DNA of 53,610 bases from an uncultured Actinomycetes bacterium (GTDB lineage Bacteria; Actinomycetota; Acidimicrobiia; Acidimicrobiales; RAAP-2): positions 1-53,610 of the forward strand of contig CAIUMH010000051.1 of the NCBI GenBank assembly GCA_903900235.1. Reading direction: 5' to 3'. This document shows positions 8,339 to 17,695 of the stretch, piece after piece. How positions within the stretch are numbered: the first letter of the stretch is position 1; each line of letters opens with the position of its first letter. The notes below the pieces were generated by a model. It saw only the letters and a program-made list of their open reading frames with translations, did no database searches and had not been told where the DNA came from. The translations under genes and the position numbers were made by a program.

Positions 8339-8917
8339 TCACGACGAGATGGGCATGATTCCCGAGAGCAGTTCAACCTCGACGAGCTCGGCTACCTGTA
8401 TCGGGTCATCGAGGTTCCATTGACCTGGCGATCCCATGTAGCTCAACACCATCCGAGCCAGGAAGTCAGCTGCGGCATCCACCTCGATCCCTGGCCGAAG
8501 TTCATGTCGCTCGAGATACGGGGTCAAGAACTCCGCGACGAGCTCGCGCGTGGGCTGCCCCTCGGCGGAGAGGGCCGGCTCGAGGATCTCGGGCTCGGTT
8601 CTCAGGATCATCTGGAGCACCTCGTGCTCCTCGATTGCCTGGTGCGCCACCATCAGTCCACGCTCCATGACCTCTTCGAGGGTCTCGGCACCGCGAAGCG
8701 CCTCATAGAGAGCTAAGAAGAATCTTCGGTACTCCCAGGTCACGACGGCATCGATCAATTCGGCGCGCCCCCCGGGGAAGTATCGGTACATGGTGGCTCG
8801 TGACACGCCAGCAGCCTGTGCCACGTCCTCGACCGAGGTCCGAGTCGGCCCAAAGCGAGCGATGCACGCATAGCCGGCGGCAGTGATCTGCTCACGGGTG
8901 TCGGGGACCTGCCCCAC
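8339..8917 (-). CDS. TetR-family transcriptional regulator (second of two)
   Basis: The 192-aa product has a TetR_N helix-turn-helix at about residues 26-46 (RTSVEDVAQAAGVSRATMYRYF) and an effector domain of unknown ligand. The GTG start lies one base after the dapB stop. A GGGAG ribosome binding site at the end of dapB sits 5 nt upstream, which decides the start against longer frames overlapping dapB. It appears co-transcribed with dapB, while the next tetR has its own promoter. Its C-terminal part (DDPIQVAELVEVELLSGI) resembles that of the first TetR (TDPIQVRDLLRQFVLPGV), so the two may be an old duplication. Confidence 0.88.
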   Translation of the reverse strand: MGQVPDTREQITAAGYACIARFGPTRTSVEDVAQAAGVSRATMYRYFPGGRAELIDAVVTWEYRRFFLALYEALRGAETLEEVMERGLMVAHQAIEEHEVLQMILRTEPEILEPALSAEGQPTRELVAEFLTPYLERHELRPGIEVDAAADFLARMVLSYMGSPGQWNLDDPIQVAELVEVELLSGIMPISS

Positions 8918-8918
8918 A

Positions 8919-9704
8919 TCAGCTCCCGAGCAGGGCGTCGAGCCCGATGGTGACCCCACGACGCTTCGAGATCGACCGGATGGCGAGCAGTACCCCAGCC
9001 ATGAACGAGATCCGGTCATAGGAGTCGTGTCGGATGGTCAGGCCCTCGCCTGGACTCCCGAAAAGGATCTCCTCATGAGCCACCAGACCAGGGAGCCGAA
9101 CGCTGTGGATCCGCACCCCACCCGGACCAGATGCTCCACGGGCACCCTCGATCACAAACGACTCAGTGGGGTCCACGCAGTCGTCGAGTCCGGCAGATGC
9201 TCGGGCCGAAGCAATCCGCTCAGCGGTCTTGAGCGATGTACCCGAGGGCGCATCACGCTTCGCCGCATGATGCAGCTCGATGACTTCGACACTCTCGAAA
9301 TACGGTGCTGCGATCTCAGCAAAGCGCATGGCCAGCACCGCTCCGAGGGCGAAGTTTGCTGCCACCAGCAAATTGCCTGGACCCTCCTGCGCCGCAGCCA
9401 CTGCTGAAGCCATTGCCTCCGCCGAGATGCCCGTGGTGCCAACGACCACATGAAAGCCTCGACCGATGGCTTCAGCCACGTGCTCCTCGGCGGCTGCGGC
9501 GATGGAGAAGTCAACCAGCACGTCGGCCGCTCCCGCAGGCAGCGCAGCAACAGTGGTGCTTGTCACGACACGGTCATGAATCTCGATCGAGCTGATCATG
9601 GGGTCGACGGCCGCCGTGAGGATCAGATCTTCGGCATCCTCGACCGCAGCGACGACATTCTGGCCCATGCGACCGGCCGCACCGATGACTCCAACGCGTA
9701 TCAT
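8919..9704 (-). CDS. dapB: 4-hydroxy-tetrahydrodipicolinate reductase
   Basis: Reduces the DapA product with NAD(P)H on the way to diaminopimelate. The 261-aa protein has the nucleotide motif GVIGAAGRMG at 5-14, the catalytic motif HHAAKRDAPSGTS at about 145-157 (His and Lys residues of the active site), and a C-terminal dimerisation region. Its ATG overlaps the stop of the upstream YfhO-like gene by 4 nt (ATGA). Length and motifs are typical for the family. Confidence 0.97.
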   Translation of the reverse strand: MIRVGVIGAAGRMGQNVVAAVEDAEDLILTAAVDPMISSIEIHDRVVTSTTVAALPAGAADVLVDFSIAAAAEEHVAEAIGRGFHVVVGTTGISAEAMASAVAAAQEGPGNLLVAANFALGAVLAMRFAEIAAPYFESVEVIELHHAAKRDAPSGTSLKTAERIASARASAGLDDCVDPTESFVIEGARGASGPGGVRIHSVRLPGLVAHEEILFGSPGEGLTIRHDSYDRISFMAGVLLAIRSISKRRGVTIGLDALLGS

Positions 9705-12442
9705 GCACGAACCCTATCGGTCCGCCGTCGACTGCCACCGACTACGAGCACGATGATGACCAACCCGAGAAGTGCGATAGCTAGGGCCGAGAGTTCGAGT
9801 CCGGTTGACAGCCCCGGGGCGTCGTAGCGGAACGTGACCCGCCACGTCCCGGCTGGGAGGGTCACGGACTGCACCAGGTCGTGTGGCACCACGGTGACCG
9901 AGCGCTCTGCACCGCCCCCGGCAGGGGCCACGAAGGCCTTCCAGCCCGACAACATGCTTTCAGAACGCACCACCGTCGCCGTCCGGTTCAGGTGCACTAC
10001 ATCGACCTCTCCCCCGTTGGGCTGAGCCGACGAGGAGTCCACGGTTCCTCGTGACTTCCCTCCCACCACGTAGACCGCCGGCACGAGCGGAGCCACTCGG
10101 CTGAATACCTGGAGTGACCCCTCCGTGCGCTCGAGTCTCCAGGCGGGTGCGTCGAGCGCATCTTGATAGATCCCGCCGAGCGACGAGACCTGGCCGGTGA
10201 CATCCACCACCGCTGAGGTGTCCATCACCTTGTGAACCGGTCCTGAAACGATGAGTCCACCGAGGAGAGGGCGACCCGACACGCTGATCGTCCACCCGCG
10301 CGTCGAGGTCGATACGGTGGTGGTCAGCGGGATCCGCTTGCCGCTCGGTCCGATACCACTGACCTGGAGCGAACCGGCAAGCCGCGCATCGGCCATCACC
10401 GATGGAGAGCGGGCGGCGAGGAAGATCGACCGTACTTCTAGTACCTGTCCAAAATAAAACGGGCGAGTGCCAGCGTGAGCCACTGGTGGTGCGGTGGGGC
10501 ACGTTCGATTCGCAAGCCGCAGGTAGGTCCCTGCACCATTGAACACCAGCGGAGTACCGATGCTCGGGGCCAACGAACCAGCCGACATCACCATGGTCTT
10601 GAGTCTCAGCTGGTCAAAACGCCCCACCGCGAGTTGACACGCATCGAGGCCGTCCTGGACGTGGGCTCCGGTTGCTTCGCCGTAGGTCGCACCGATAAGT
10701 GACCCATAGCCCTGCACGCTTGGGAGACCCGTGAACACATTCGTGTCTGGCTTGCCGATCGCCACGAACTGGTCCTCATGGGCAAGAAAGGGATCAATCA
10801 AAGCGAAACGGCCCGTGGTGCCGAGCTGCGAAGCGGCCACAGCGGCAGAGGGCTTCGTTGGTACGTGTCCCCCAACCAGACCGGTCGAAGTGCTGATCAG
10901 GAATACCGCTGCATCGAGGGCGAACACGATGCTGAGCCAGCGGGCCACCCATCGATCTCGCCCAGGGTTCGCCGCTCTCATGATCACAAGGAGCCCGATC
11001 GACAATGCAATTGGCACGACGAGCCACGGCAGCAGGAAATGCCCAAGGTCGACCTGATCAGGAGTCACCCCCCAGAACCCATAGGACGCTGCCGGAACGA
11101 TGATGGCCACAAGTGCAACCATGCTGGTGACCACCAGCGGCGAGGCGGTCAGCCAGCCACGCCAACGCCGGAGTGAGGCACCCTCTCGATCCCCCGCCAG
11201 AAGTCGTGCGACAAACCATGCGACAGCCATGCCGGCGGCCAGGTCGACCACGACCAGATTCCTGCTTTGAAGCCTCGTTCGCCCGAGGAGCGGCACCTCG
11301 TGCAGAACATGCCCGAGTGGCGTAGAGGACCCCCATGCCGAAACCATCCCCACGACGCCCAAGAGAGCAACCAACCAGAGCCAGAGGGGCTGACCCCGTC
11401 GCCGGCGACCCACGAGCGCACCGAGCACGGCTGCCAAGCTGGCGAGACCAATGATTCCGATGTAGCCGTTCAGCTCCGAGATGTTGTAACTCACGAAGAA
11501 GTTGGGCTGATGGAGCATGCCGACTCCACCAAAGAAATCGGGGATCGCCAGAAGGATGGTTCGATTCAACGCGAGGGAACCCGAACCGAAGAACCAATAG
11601 CTCAGACTGGATCGTTGCGATAGGTCGATGAAGTCCTGGCCAGGAAGCAGCTGCGCCGCCGCCCCTGCGACGCCCCAGGCAACCGCCAGACCGATGAGAC
11701 CCACCACTACAAGCCGCCGAACCAGCCCTGACCGTGCCGCAGGGGCCGCGACGGCATAGGGCACCACCACCAGGGCCACTATCTCTAGGTCGGCAATCGA
11801 TCGGGGCTCTCCAGTCAGGAAGACCATCGATACGAGTACGCAGAGACCCACGAACGGCCAACCAGCCGCCCACACCGCGCCGGACAGTGCATCTGGTGAG
11901 CCCTCACCACGGAGCCGGTCTGCGACCACCAAGACACCGAGCACCACCCACGGCAGCCATCCTTGGCCCTGGATGACGGCAAGGTGCACAAGCTGCCCCG
12001 TCATCATCCCGAGGTAGGCATAGGTGAGCGCACCCAAGAACGCTGGCAGCGGACCGACCTTGAGCCATCGGGCCAATGCATAGAGACCGAGACCAGCTGC
12101 CCAGTAGCAGGTCACGACATTGACCAGCCATGCCGCGAGATCACCGAGGCCGACGAAGGCGAAGGTTGTCGGGTAGAAGGAGCCGGCGTTCATCGCCCCG
12201 AGAAGCGGGCTGCCGCCGAAGATCAGACTGTTCCAAACAGGAAGATGGCCCGAGCGCATCATCTGTCCACTCAGGGACCGCAAGGGGAAATTCTGAATCA
12301 GGTTGTCCTGCGTGATCGGCGGATGGCCCAACACGGTCGGGATTCCGAACATGACCACCGGGAAGATGACCAGCAGCAGGACGGCACGTCGATCGGTCCG
12401 GGTCACCCCGGAGACTGCCCGACGAAGCCGCTCCCCTCTCAT
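9701..12442 (-). CDS. YfhO-like multi-pass membrane protein
   Basis: The 913-aa protein has about a dozen predicted membrane helices in its first ~560 residues, a large extracytoplasmic region (about 560-870), and one last helix near the C-terminus (LELSALAIALLGLVIIVLVV). An early motif, PITQDNLIQNFPLRSL then PVWNSLIFGGSPLLG, resembles YfhO/GT-C-type proteins, which include transferases using lipid-linked sugars. Specific chemistry cannot be assigned. It overlaps the M16 peptidase by 4 nt upstream and dapB by 4 nt downstream, so the three are probably one transcript. Confidence 0.75.
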   Translation of the reverse strand: MRGERLRRAVSGVTRTDRRAVLLLVIFPVVMFGIPTVLGHPPITQDNLIQNFPLRSLSGQMMRSGHLPVWNSLIFGGSPLLGAMNAGSFYPTTFAFVGLGDLAAWLVNVVTCYWAAGLGLYALARWLKVGPLPAFLGALTYAYLGMMTGQLVHLAVIQGQGWLPWVVLGVLVVADRLRGEGSPDALSGAVWAAGWPFVGLCVLVSMVFLTGEPRSIADLEIVALVVVPYAVAAPAARSGLVRRLVVVGLIGLAVAWGVAGAAAQLLPGQDFIDLSQRSSLSYWFFGSGSLALNRTILLAIPDFFGGVGMLHQPNFFVSYNISELNGYIGIIGLASLAAVLGALVGRRRRGQPLWLWLVALLGVVGMVSAWGSSTPLGHVLHEVPLLGRTRLQSRNLVVVDLAAGMAVAWFVARLLAGDREGASLRRWRGWLTASPLVVTSMVALVAIIVPAASYGFWGVTPDQVDLGHFLLPWLVVPIALSIGLLVIMRAANPGRDRWVARWLSIVFALDAAVFLISTSTGLVGGHVPTKPSAAVAASQLGTTGRFALIDPFLAHEDQFVAIGKPDTNVFTGLPSVQGYGSLIGATYGEATGAHVQDGLDACQLAVGRFDQLRLKTMVMSAGSLAPSIGTPLVFNGAGTYLRLANRTCPTAPPVAHAGTRPFYFGQVLEVRSIFLAARSPSVMADARLAGSLQVSGIGPSGKRIPLTTTVSTSTRGWTISVSGRPLLGGLIVSGPVHKVMDTSAVVDVTGQVSSLGGIYQDALDAPAWRLERTEGSLQVFSRVAPLVPAVYVVGGKSRGTVDSSSAQPNGGEVDVVHLNRTATVVRSESMLSGWKAFVAPAGGGAERSVTVVPHDLVQSVTLPAGTWRVTFRYDAPGLSTGLELSALAIALLGLVIIVLVVGGSRRRTDRVRA

Positions 12443-13695
12443 CGACCCACTACCCGATCAAGGGCGGCGACGGCGTCGGGATCGATCGGACCGACCAGGG
12501 TGGCGACCGTCGGCCCCTCGACGATCCTCGCCGCCATTGCCCGCACATCGTCGACGGTCACTGACTCGAGCACCTCAATGCGGTGAGCTGTCTCGATGAC
12601 CGCATCATGGACCAGGGCATCGGCTCCAAGTCGGCCCAGCCTTGTCAGCGGCTCATCGGCGCTCAGCAGCAGGTCCGTGCGAAGTGCCTCCCCCGAGCGA
12701 TCGACCTCCACATCGGTCACCCCACCATTACCGACATCAGCAAAGGCCCGCTCGATGAGGTGAATCACCTCCGCCATATTCAATGGGGCACTCGCCGCAT
12801 AGGCCGAAATCGAACCCGCACCCGCATAGAACGAGAGCTCGGTGCCCACGCCATAGGCCAGACCCCGCTCCTCTCGGACTTCGCGGAACAGTCGGCTTGA
12901 CACCCCACCACCAAGGAGATGCGAGAGCACCCCAAGCGTGGAGCGCTCCCTGGCATCGAGGCCGCCAAGGGGCATTCCGATTACGAGGTGCGCCTGACTC
13001 CCCGGCTGCTCCACCACCCGAGCACCTGACGTCGGTCGGGGCGGATCGGAGCGCGCCAGGAGATCTGCGGGACGTGCGGAGATCAGCTCATCGGTCAGGT
13101 CGCAGATCGCGTCATGGTCGACTGCGCCGACGGCCACTACAGCCATTCGACTTGTGCCGTAGGTCGATCGATGGAACGAGGCGAGCAGGTCGACGTCGAG
13201 TAGCTCAAGGGTCTCAAGGGTACCGAGCACGTCACGACCAAGAGGATGGCCGGGAAAGCACAGCTCCTCGAACGCTGATGCAGCGAGATCTGCCGGCTCG
13301 TCGTCTCGAGCGAGGATCTCGTCAGCCACAACCGCCAGCTCAGAGTCCACGGCTTCGTGCTCCAGCGTCGGCGAGGTGATCACCGAGGCGAGCAGGGCGA
13401 GTGCATCAGCGGTGCGCTCCGGCAGCGTTCGGACATAGGCGGTCATCATCTCCTTATCTGTGTAGGCATTCGAATCACCGCCTAGCCGGTCGAGGAGGTC
13501 GGCGATCGCTCGGCCATCGCGACCAGCTGACCCTCGGAAGAGCAGGTGTTCGAGGAGGTGCGATGCACCCTGTTGTCCTGGTGACTCGAAGCGCGAACCC
13601 GCCGCCACCATGACCCCGAGCGCGACCGAGCGGGCGCCCGGGATCACCTCAGTGACCACCTGGCACCCGCTCGAGCGTCTCGATCTACGGATCAT
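12439..13695 (-). CDS. M16-family zinc metallopeptidase
   Basis: Processing-peptidase-like enzyme of 418 aa. The inverted zinc motif HLLEH lies at 46-50, and the third ligand Glu126 falls exactly 76 residues after the second His, as expected for an active M16 subunit. A second, non-catalytic M16 half follows (about 170-400). The ATG lies 20 nt after the pnp stop. Genes of this type next to pnp are common in Gram-positive bacteria and actinobacteria, but the substrate is unknown. Confidence 0.93.
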   Translation of the reverse strand: MIRRSRRSSGCQVVTEVIPGARSVALGVMVAAGSRFESPGQQGASHLLEHLLFRGSAGRDGRAIADLLDRLGGDSNAYTDKEMMTAYVRTLPERTADALALLASVITSPTLEHEAVDSELAVVADEILARDDEPADLAASAFEELCFPGHPLGRDVLGTLETLELLDVDLLASFHRSTYGTSRMAVVAVGAVDHDAICDLTDELISARPADLLARSDPPRPTSGARVVEQPGSQAHLVIGMPLGGLDARERSTLGVLSHLLGGGVSSRLFREVREERGLAYGVGTELSFYAGAGSISAYAASAPLNMAEVIHLIERAFADVGNGGVTDVEVDRSGEALRTDLLLSADEPLTRLGRLGADALVHDAVIETAHRIEVLESVTVDDVRAMAARIVEGPTVATLVGPIDPDAVAALDRVVGR

Positions 13696-13715
13696 CGTGG
13701 GATCCGACGTCGGGC

Positions 13716-16139
13716 TTAGCGACGGCGTCCTCGGCTCCGTGAGCGGCCTCCACCATCGCTGGTGGGGGTCGGAGCACCAGGACCGAGGTCGCCCAGCTCG
13801 GCTTCGAGCTCTGCCTCAAAGCTGTCCTCGAACGATGATGAGGCCGTCGGGGCCGATGCGTCGTCACGAGGCTCACGAGGCTCACGAGGTGCACGCTCAC
13901 GAGGTGCACGCTCACGAGCCGGCTCGTCAGAGCGCTCATTCGAACTCTCCGGGGCACCAGCAAGCGACAGCGACACCTTGCCCTGCGGGTCGATGTCGTC
14001 GACGCGCACCTCGATGGCCTGACCAAGGTCGAGGACATCTTCAACCTGACCAATGCGCTTGCCACCGGCAAGCGACGACATCTTCGAGATGTGCAGGAGG
14101 CCATCACGACCGGGGAGGATGTTCACGAAGGCACCGAACTTGGTGACATTCACGACCTTGCCCTGGTAGACCTCACCGACCTCTGCAGTCGGAGGGTCGA
14201 GGATCAGGGCGATCCGTCGACGGGCCTCCTCGACGGCATGACCGTCGACTGCACCGATAGTCACCGTGCCTACGACGCCGTCGTCGTCGACAGCGATGTC
14301 CGCGCCGGTCTCTTGCTGGAGCGTGTTGATGACCTTGCCCTTCGGGCCGATGACCTCACCGATCTTGTCGATCGGAATCTCCATCGACACGATCTTCGGA
14401 GCACTCAGGGCGACGTGGTCGCGAGGCTCGGCGATGGTGTCCGTCATGACCTTGAGGATCTCAAGACGGGCCACCTTGGCCTGGTGCAGCGCCTTGGCCA
14501 AGACATCTGACGGAAGGCCATCGATCTTGGTGTCGAGCTGCAGTGCCGTCACTGCGTCGAGCGAGCCGGCGACCTTGAAGTCCATGTCACCAAAGGCGTC
14601 TTCGGCTCCGAGGATGTCGGTGAGGGTGACATAGGCGTCTCCCTCTTTCACGAGGCCCATGGCGATGCCGGCGATCGGCGCCGCGATCGGCACGCCAGCC
14701 GCCATCAGCGAGAGAGTCGATCCGCAGACCGAGGCCATCGACGTTGACCCATTCGACGCCATGATGTCAGAGACCAGACGGAGGGTGTAGGGGAACTTCT
14801 CCTGCACCGGGACCACTGGCAGCAGGGCACGCTCGGCGAGCATGCCGTGACCGATCTCACGACGCTTCGGTCCACGCATGAACCCGGTCTCTCCCGTCGA
14901 GTACGGCGGGAAGTTGTAGTGATGCATGTAGCGCTTGGTCTGATCCGGCGTGATCGTGTCGATCAGCTGGTTCATGCGAGGCATGCCAAGGGTGGTGACA
15001 TTGATGCACTGCGTCTCACCACGCTGGAACATGGCCGAGCCATGCGCCGTCGGGAACAGGTCGATCTCCGCGGTGAGCGGACGGATCTGGGTGACCGAGC
15101 GACCGTCGATGCGGACCCCATCGTCGATGATGCGCTTGCGCACCAGCTTCTTGGTCAGCGATCGGATCGCACCCTTGATCTCGCCCTGACGCTCCGGGAA
15201 GCGCTCAGCGAGCTCCGCGATGATCTCGGCACCAGCGGTGTCGAGAGCCTCGTTGCGCTCAGACTTGGTCGTCTGCACGTTGGCGGCGGTCAGTCGATCG
15301 GTGCCGACCTCCTCGACGGCGGCGAAGACATCATCGGCGTAGTCCGAACTGACCGTGTAGGGCATCGGGGTGATCGGGCCGCGCTCAGCCACGAAGTCAG
15401 CAACGAGCTTGCGCTGCAGAAGGATGGCCTCACGGATCCAGACCTTGGAGGCCTCAAGTCCGGCGGCAAGGACGTCCTCGTCAACCTTGGGAGCGCCAGC
15501 GGCGTACATGTCGAAGCTGCCCTCGGTCCCACCGGCCTCCACCATCATGATGGCGATGTCGGTGTCGTCGGTGTCGCTCAGGGCGCGACCGGCGACAACG
15601 AGCTCGAAGGTCGACTCGTCGCCCTCTTGGAACGTGGGGTGCGGGATCCACGTGCCATCAGTCGTGTAGGCCACCCGGACGGCACCGATGGGGCCGTCGA
15701 AGGGGATGCCGGACAGCATCAGCGCTGCTGAGGATGCGTTGATGGCGATGATGTCGTGGGGGTTCTTCTGGTCAGCACCGAAGACGGTGCCAACAACGTG
15801 GACCTCATTGCGGAAGCCCTTCGGGAATGATGGGCGAAGCGGGCGGTCGATGAGCCTGCAGATCAGGATTGCCTGGTCTGAGGACTTGCCCTCACGACGG
15901 AAGAACGATCCGGGGATCTTTCCTGCGGCATAGGTCCGCTCCTCGATGTCCACGGTGAGGGGGAAGAAATCCGCCCCGTCGCGCACGTGGCGGGCTGCAG
16001 TGGCGGTGGCGAGGACGATGGTGTCCCCGATCCGGGCCACGACAGCACCGTCGGCGAGCTGTGCGAGCTTTCCGGCCTCAAAGCTCAGGGTGCGGTCAGT
16101 GCCGCTGATGGGTCCTTCGACCCGAATGGCGTCTGCCAT
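13716..16139 (-). CDS. pnp: Polyribonucleotide nucleotidyltransferase
   Basis: 3'-to-5' phosphorolytic exoribonuclease of the RNA decay machinery. The 807-aa product contains two RNase PH domains, a KH domain (about 590-650) and an S1 domain (VVNVTKFGAFVNILPGRDGLLHIS). An extra C-terminal tail of about 80 residues is rich in Arg, Glu and Pro and ends in a basic stretch; it makes the protein longer than the usual 700-750. An AAGGAA ribosome binding site lies 7 nt before the ATG. It follows rpsO, the classic rpsO-pnp order. Confidence 0.98.
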   Translation of the reverse strand: MADAIRVEGPISGTDRTLSFEAGKLAQLADGAVVARIGDTIVLATATAARHVRDGADFFPLTVDIEERTYAAGKIPGSFFRREGKSSDQAILICRLIDRPLRPSFPKGFRNEVHVVGTVFGADQKNPHDIIAINASSAALMLSGIPFDGPIGAVRVAYTTDGTWIPHPTFQEGDESTFELVVAGRALSDTDDTDIAIMMVEAGGTEGSFDMYAAGAPKVDEDVLAAGLEASKVWIREAILLQRKLVADFVAERGPITPMPYTVSSDYADDVFAAVEEVGTDRLTAANVQTTKSERNEALDTAGAEIIAELAERFPERQGEIKGAIRSLTKKLVRKRIIDDGVRIDGRSVTQIRPLTAEIDLFPTAHGSAMFQRGETQCINVTTLGMPRMNQLIDTITPDQTKRYMHHYNFPPYSTGETGFMRGPKRREIGHGMLAERALLPVVPVQEKFPYTLRLVSDIMASNGSTSMASVCGSTLSLMAAGVPIAAPIAGIAMGLVKEGDAYVTLTDILGAEDAFGDMDFKVAGSLDAVTALQLDTKIDGLPSDVLAKALHQAKVARLEILKVMTDTIAEPRDHVALSAPKIVSMEIPIDKIGEVIGPKGKVINTLQQETGADIAVDDDGVVGTVTIGAVDGHAVEEARRRIALILDPPTAEVGEVYQGKVVNVTKFGAFVNILPGRDGLLHISKMSSLAGGKRIGQVEDVLDLGQAIEVRVDDIDPQGKVSLSLAGAPESSNERSDEPARERAPRERAPREPREPRDDASAPTASSSFEDSFEAELEAELGDLGPGAPTPTSDGGGRSRSRGRRR
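13862..13918. repeat. Tandem repeats in the 3' end of pnp
   Basis: Short direct repeats built on GCTCACGAG, including two adjacent copies of a 15-bp unit at 13880-13894 and 13895-13909. In frame they encode repeated Arg-Glu-Arg-Ala-Pro and Arg-Glu-Pro units in the disordered tail. Confidence 0.85.
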
Positions 16140-16263
16140 GTGATGATTCCTTTGTGTGAGGGGTGACCCCGCACCGGATCCCAGTGGTCGACCACCTTTG
16201 CTGCCCCGAATGGACAGGAGGTGACCGGCGACTGGCAGCCGACGGCGGGAGCACCCGTGTTAT

Positions 16264-16295
16264 GACGATCCGTGCCCGACGGGGCTTGGATCGTC
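16264..16295 (-). promoter_or_regulatory. Hairpin in the rpsO-pnp intergenic region
   Basis: Six nucleotides after the rpsO stop, 8-bp outer arms (16264-16271 and 16288-16295) and 4-bp inner arms (16274-16277 and 16282-16285) form a stem with a 2x2 internal loop and a 4-nt apical loop. No U-tract follows. Its place matches the processing and termination region between rpsO and pnp in other bacteria, so an RNase cleavage or partial termination role is plausible. Confidence 0.5.
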
Positions 16296-16301
16296 GCCTC
16301 G

Positions 16302-16559
16302 CTATCGGCGGATGCCGAGCTTGGCGATGATGGAGCGATAACGCTCGACGTCGTTGTCGCGGACATAGTCCAACAGGCGACGGCGACGGCCGATGAGCTT
16401 CATCAGACCCCTACGGGTGTGGTGATCGCCCTTGTGCACCTTCAGGTGCTCAGTGAGGTGGGAGATGCGATCGGTGAGCAACGCGATTTGGACGTCGGAA
16501 GAACCCGTGTCCGTGTCGTGCAGCCGGTTGTCCGCAATGATCTCCTGCTTCTCAGCCAT
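16302..16559 (-). CDS. rpsO: Small ribosomal subunit protein S15
   Basis: 85-aa protein that binds 16S rRNA and nucleates assembly of the 30S platform. It has the family blocks [30 protein letters not shown] and [14 protein letters not shown] lies 7 nt before the ATG as ribosome binding site. It heads the rpsO-pnp unit. The 144-nt region before it, after ribF, holds an extended -10-like TGC-TAGCAT with no good -35 box. Confidence 0.98.
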   Translation of the reverse strand: MAEKQEIIADNRLHDTDTGSSDVQIALLTDRISHLTEHLKVHKGDHHTRRGLMKLIGRRRRLLDYVRDNDVERYRSIIAKLGIRR

Positions 16560-16703
16560 GTCGTCGTCCTCTAGTGGATTGTGTACGGAGGGAACGGTCA
16601 GCGGCTACGCCACTGGCCACAGCGCCCGCGCCCAAGAGATGAGCCCGCGACGTGCGTTCTCCATGCTAGCAGGCGTAAGACCCAGATCTCGGGAGGTGCT
16701 GGC

Positions 16704-17648
16704 TCAGGTGTCGAAGTGGTCGGCGCAGAGGATCGCGGAGACTTCAATGTCTTGCTGCATCTGAGCAATGAGGTCACCAACGGAATCGAAGCGTTCCTCG
16801 TCTCGGAGACGTGCAAGGAACGAGACTCGTGCTGCATGGCCATACAGGTCGCCAGAGAACCCGATCAGATGAACCTCGACGAGCGGATCCGCCGACGCAT
16901 AGAAGGTGGGCCGTCGACCGATGGAGATGGCTGCCGGCCAGCGTCCGACAGCGTCGTCCTCGTAGAACCCGGCATAGATGCCCACCGCAGGCAGTGCCAT
17001 CGCGTCGGGGACGTGAACATTGGCGGTAGGGCAGCCCAGCTCAGGTCCCCCTCGCCCGTCACCAGCGAGGACCGGACCACGCACCTGGTGAAGCCGGCCG
17101 AGCAGCACTGCGGCCTCGGCCACGCTTCCGTCAGCGATCAAGGTACGGATTCGGGTCGACGAGATCGGATCGCCGTCGGACTCGCCGAGCACGACGCCCT
17201 CGACTTCGAACCCGAGGGCATCCCCCGCCGCCCGCAGCAGGTCGACGTCACCGAGACGATCATGTCCGAATCGGAAATCCTCCCCCACGATGACCTTTGC
17301 GGCACCGAGCTGACCCACAAGGACATTGGCGATGAAGTCGTGCGCCGTCTCAAGGGCACGGGCAGAATCGAAGGGAATGACGGCCACCGTGTCGACGCCA
17401 AGGTTGTCCAGCAGCTCGAGGCGCTGGTCGAGATCGCAGAGCAGCAACGGGGCATGCTCCGGTCGCACCACCTCAGCGGGATGGCGGTCGAACGTTGCGA
17501 CCACCGAACGTAATCCTTTGGCCTTCGCCTCGCTGACGACTCGTCCGAGCGTCCGTTGATGGCCTCGGTGCACCCCGTCATATACCCCGATCGTTACGAT
17601 CGAGCCCGCAGGAGGCAGGGTGGGTTCTGTGGGAGCAAGAACGTCCAT
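16704..17648 (-). CDS. ribF: Bifunctional riboflavin kinase / FAD synthetase
   Basis: Makes FMN and then FAD from riboflavin. The 314-aa product has the N-terminal adenylyltransferase motif GVYDGVHRGHQ and the C-terminal riboflavin kinase motif GCPTANV followed by GIYAGFY. The start could be the TTG at 17651 or the ATG directly after it; ATG is listed. TAGGTT ends 6 nt before the TTG and 9 nt before the ATG with no Shine-Dalgarno, pointing to a leaderless or very short-leader mRNA separate from truB. Confidence 0.97.
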   Translation of the reverse strand: MDVLAPTEPTLPPAGSIVTIGVYDGVHRGHQRTLGRVVSEAKAKGLRSVVATFDRHPAEVVRPEHAPLLLCDLDQRLELLDNLGVDTVAVIPFDSARALETAHDFIANVLVGQLGAAKVIVGEDFRFGHDRLGDVDLLRAAGDALGFEVEGVVLGESDGDPISSTRIRTLIADGSVAEAAVLLGRLHQVRGPVLAGDGRGGPELGCPTANVHVPDAMALPAVGIYAGFYEDDAVGRWPAAISIGRRPTFYASADPLVEVHLIGFSGDLYGHAARVSFLARLRDEERFDSVGDLIAQMQQDIEVSAILCADHFDT

Positions 17649-17657
17649 CAATCGTGA

Positions 17658-17663
17658 AACCTA
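17658..17663 (-). promoter_or_regulatory. Short-leader -10 box of ribF (TAGGTT)
   Basis: TAGGTT in the 44-nt truB-ribF gap, the same hexamer as at dapA. It ends 6 nt before a TTG and 9 nt before the ATG of ribF. No -35 consensus or ribosome binding site accompanies it. Confidence 0.5.
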
Positions 17664-17695
17664 GACGGTGGCCGACGGGTCGATGTCCGGGGCAG

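Noticed and set aside
13862-13918. Regular short repeats considered as a CRISPR-like array
   Set aside because: Units of 9-15 bp with no spacers, in frame inside pnp; they encode a low-complexity tail.
16560-16703. Possible small gene or RNA upstream of rpsO
   Set aside because: No open frame with a ribosome binding site and no strong structure; best read as promoter and leader of rpsO.
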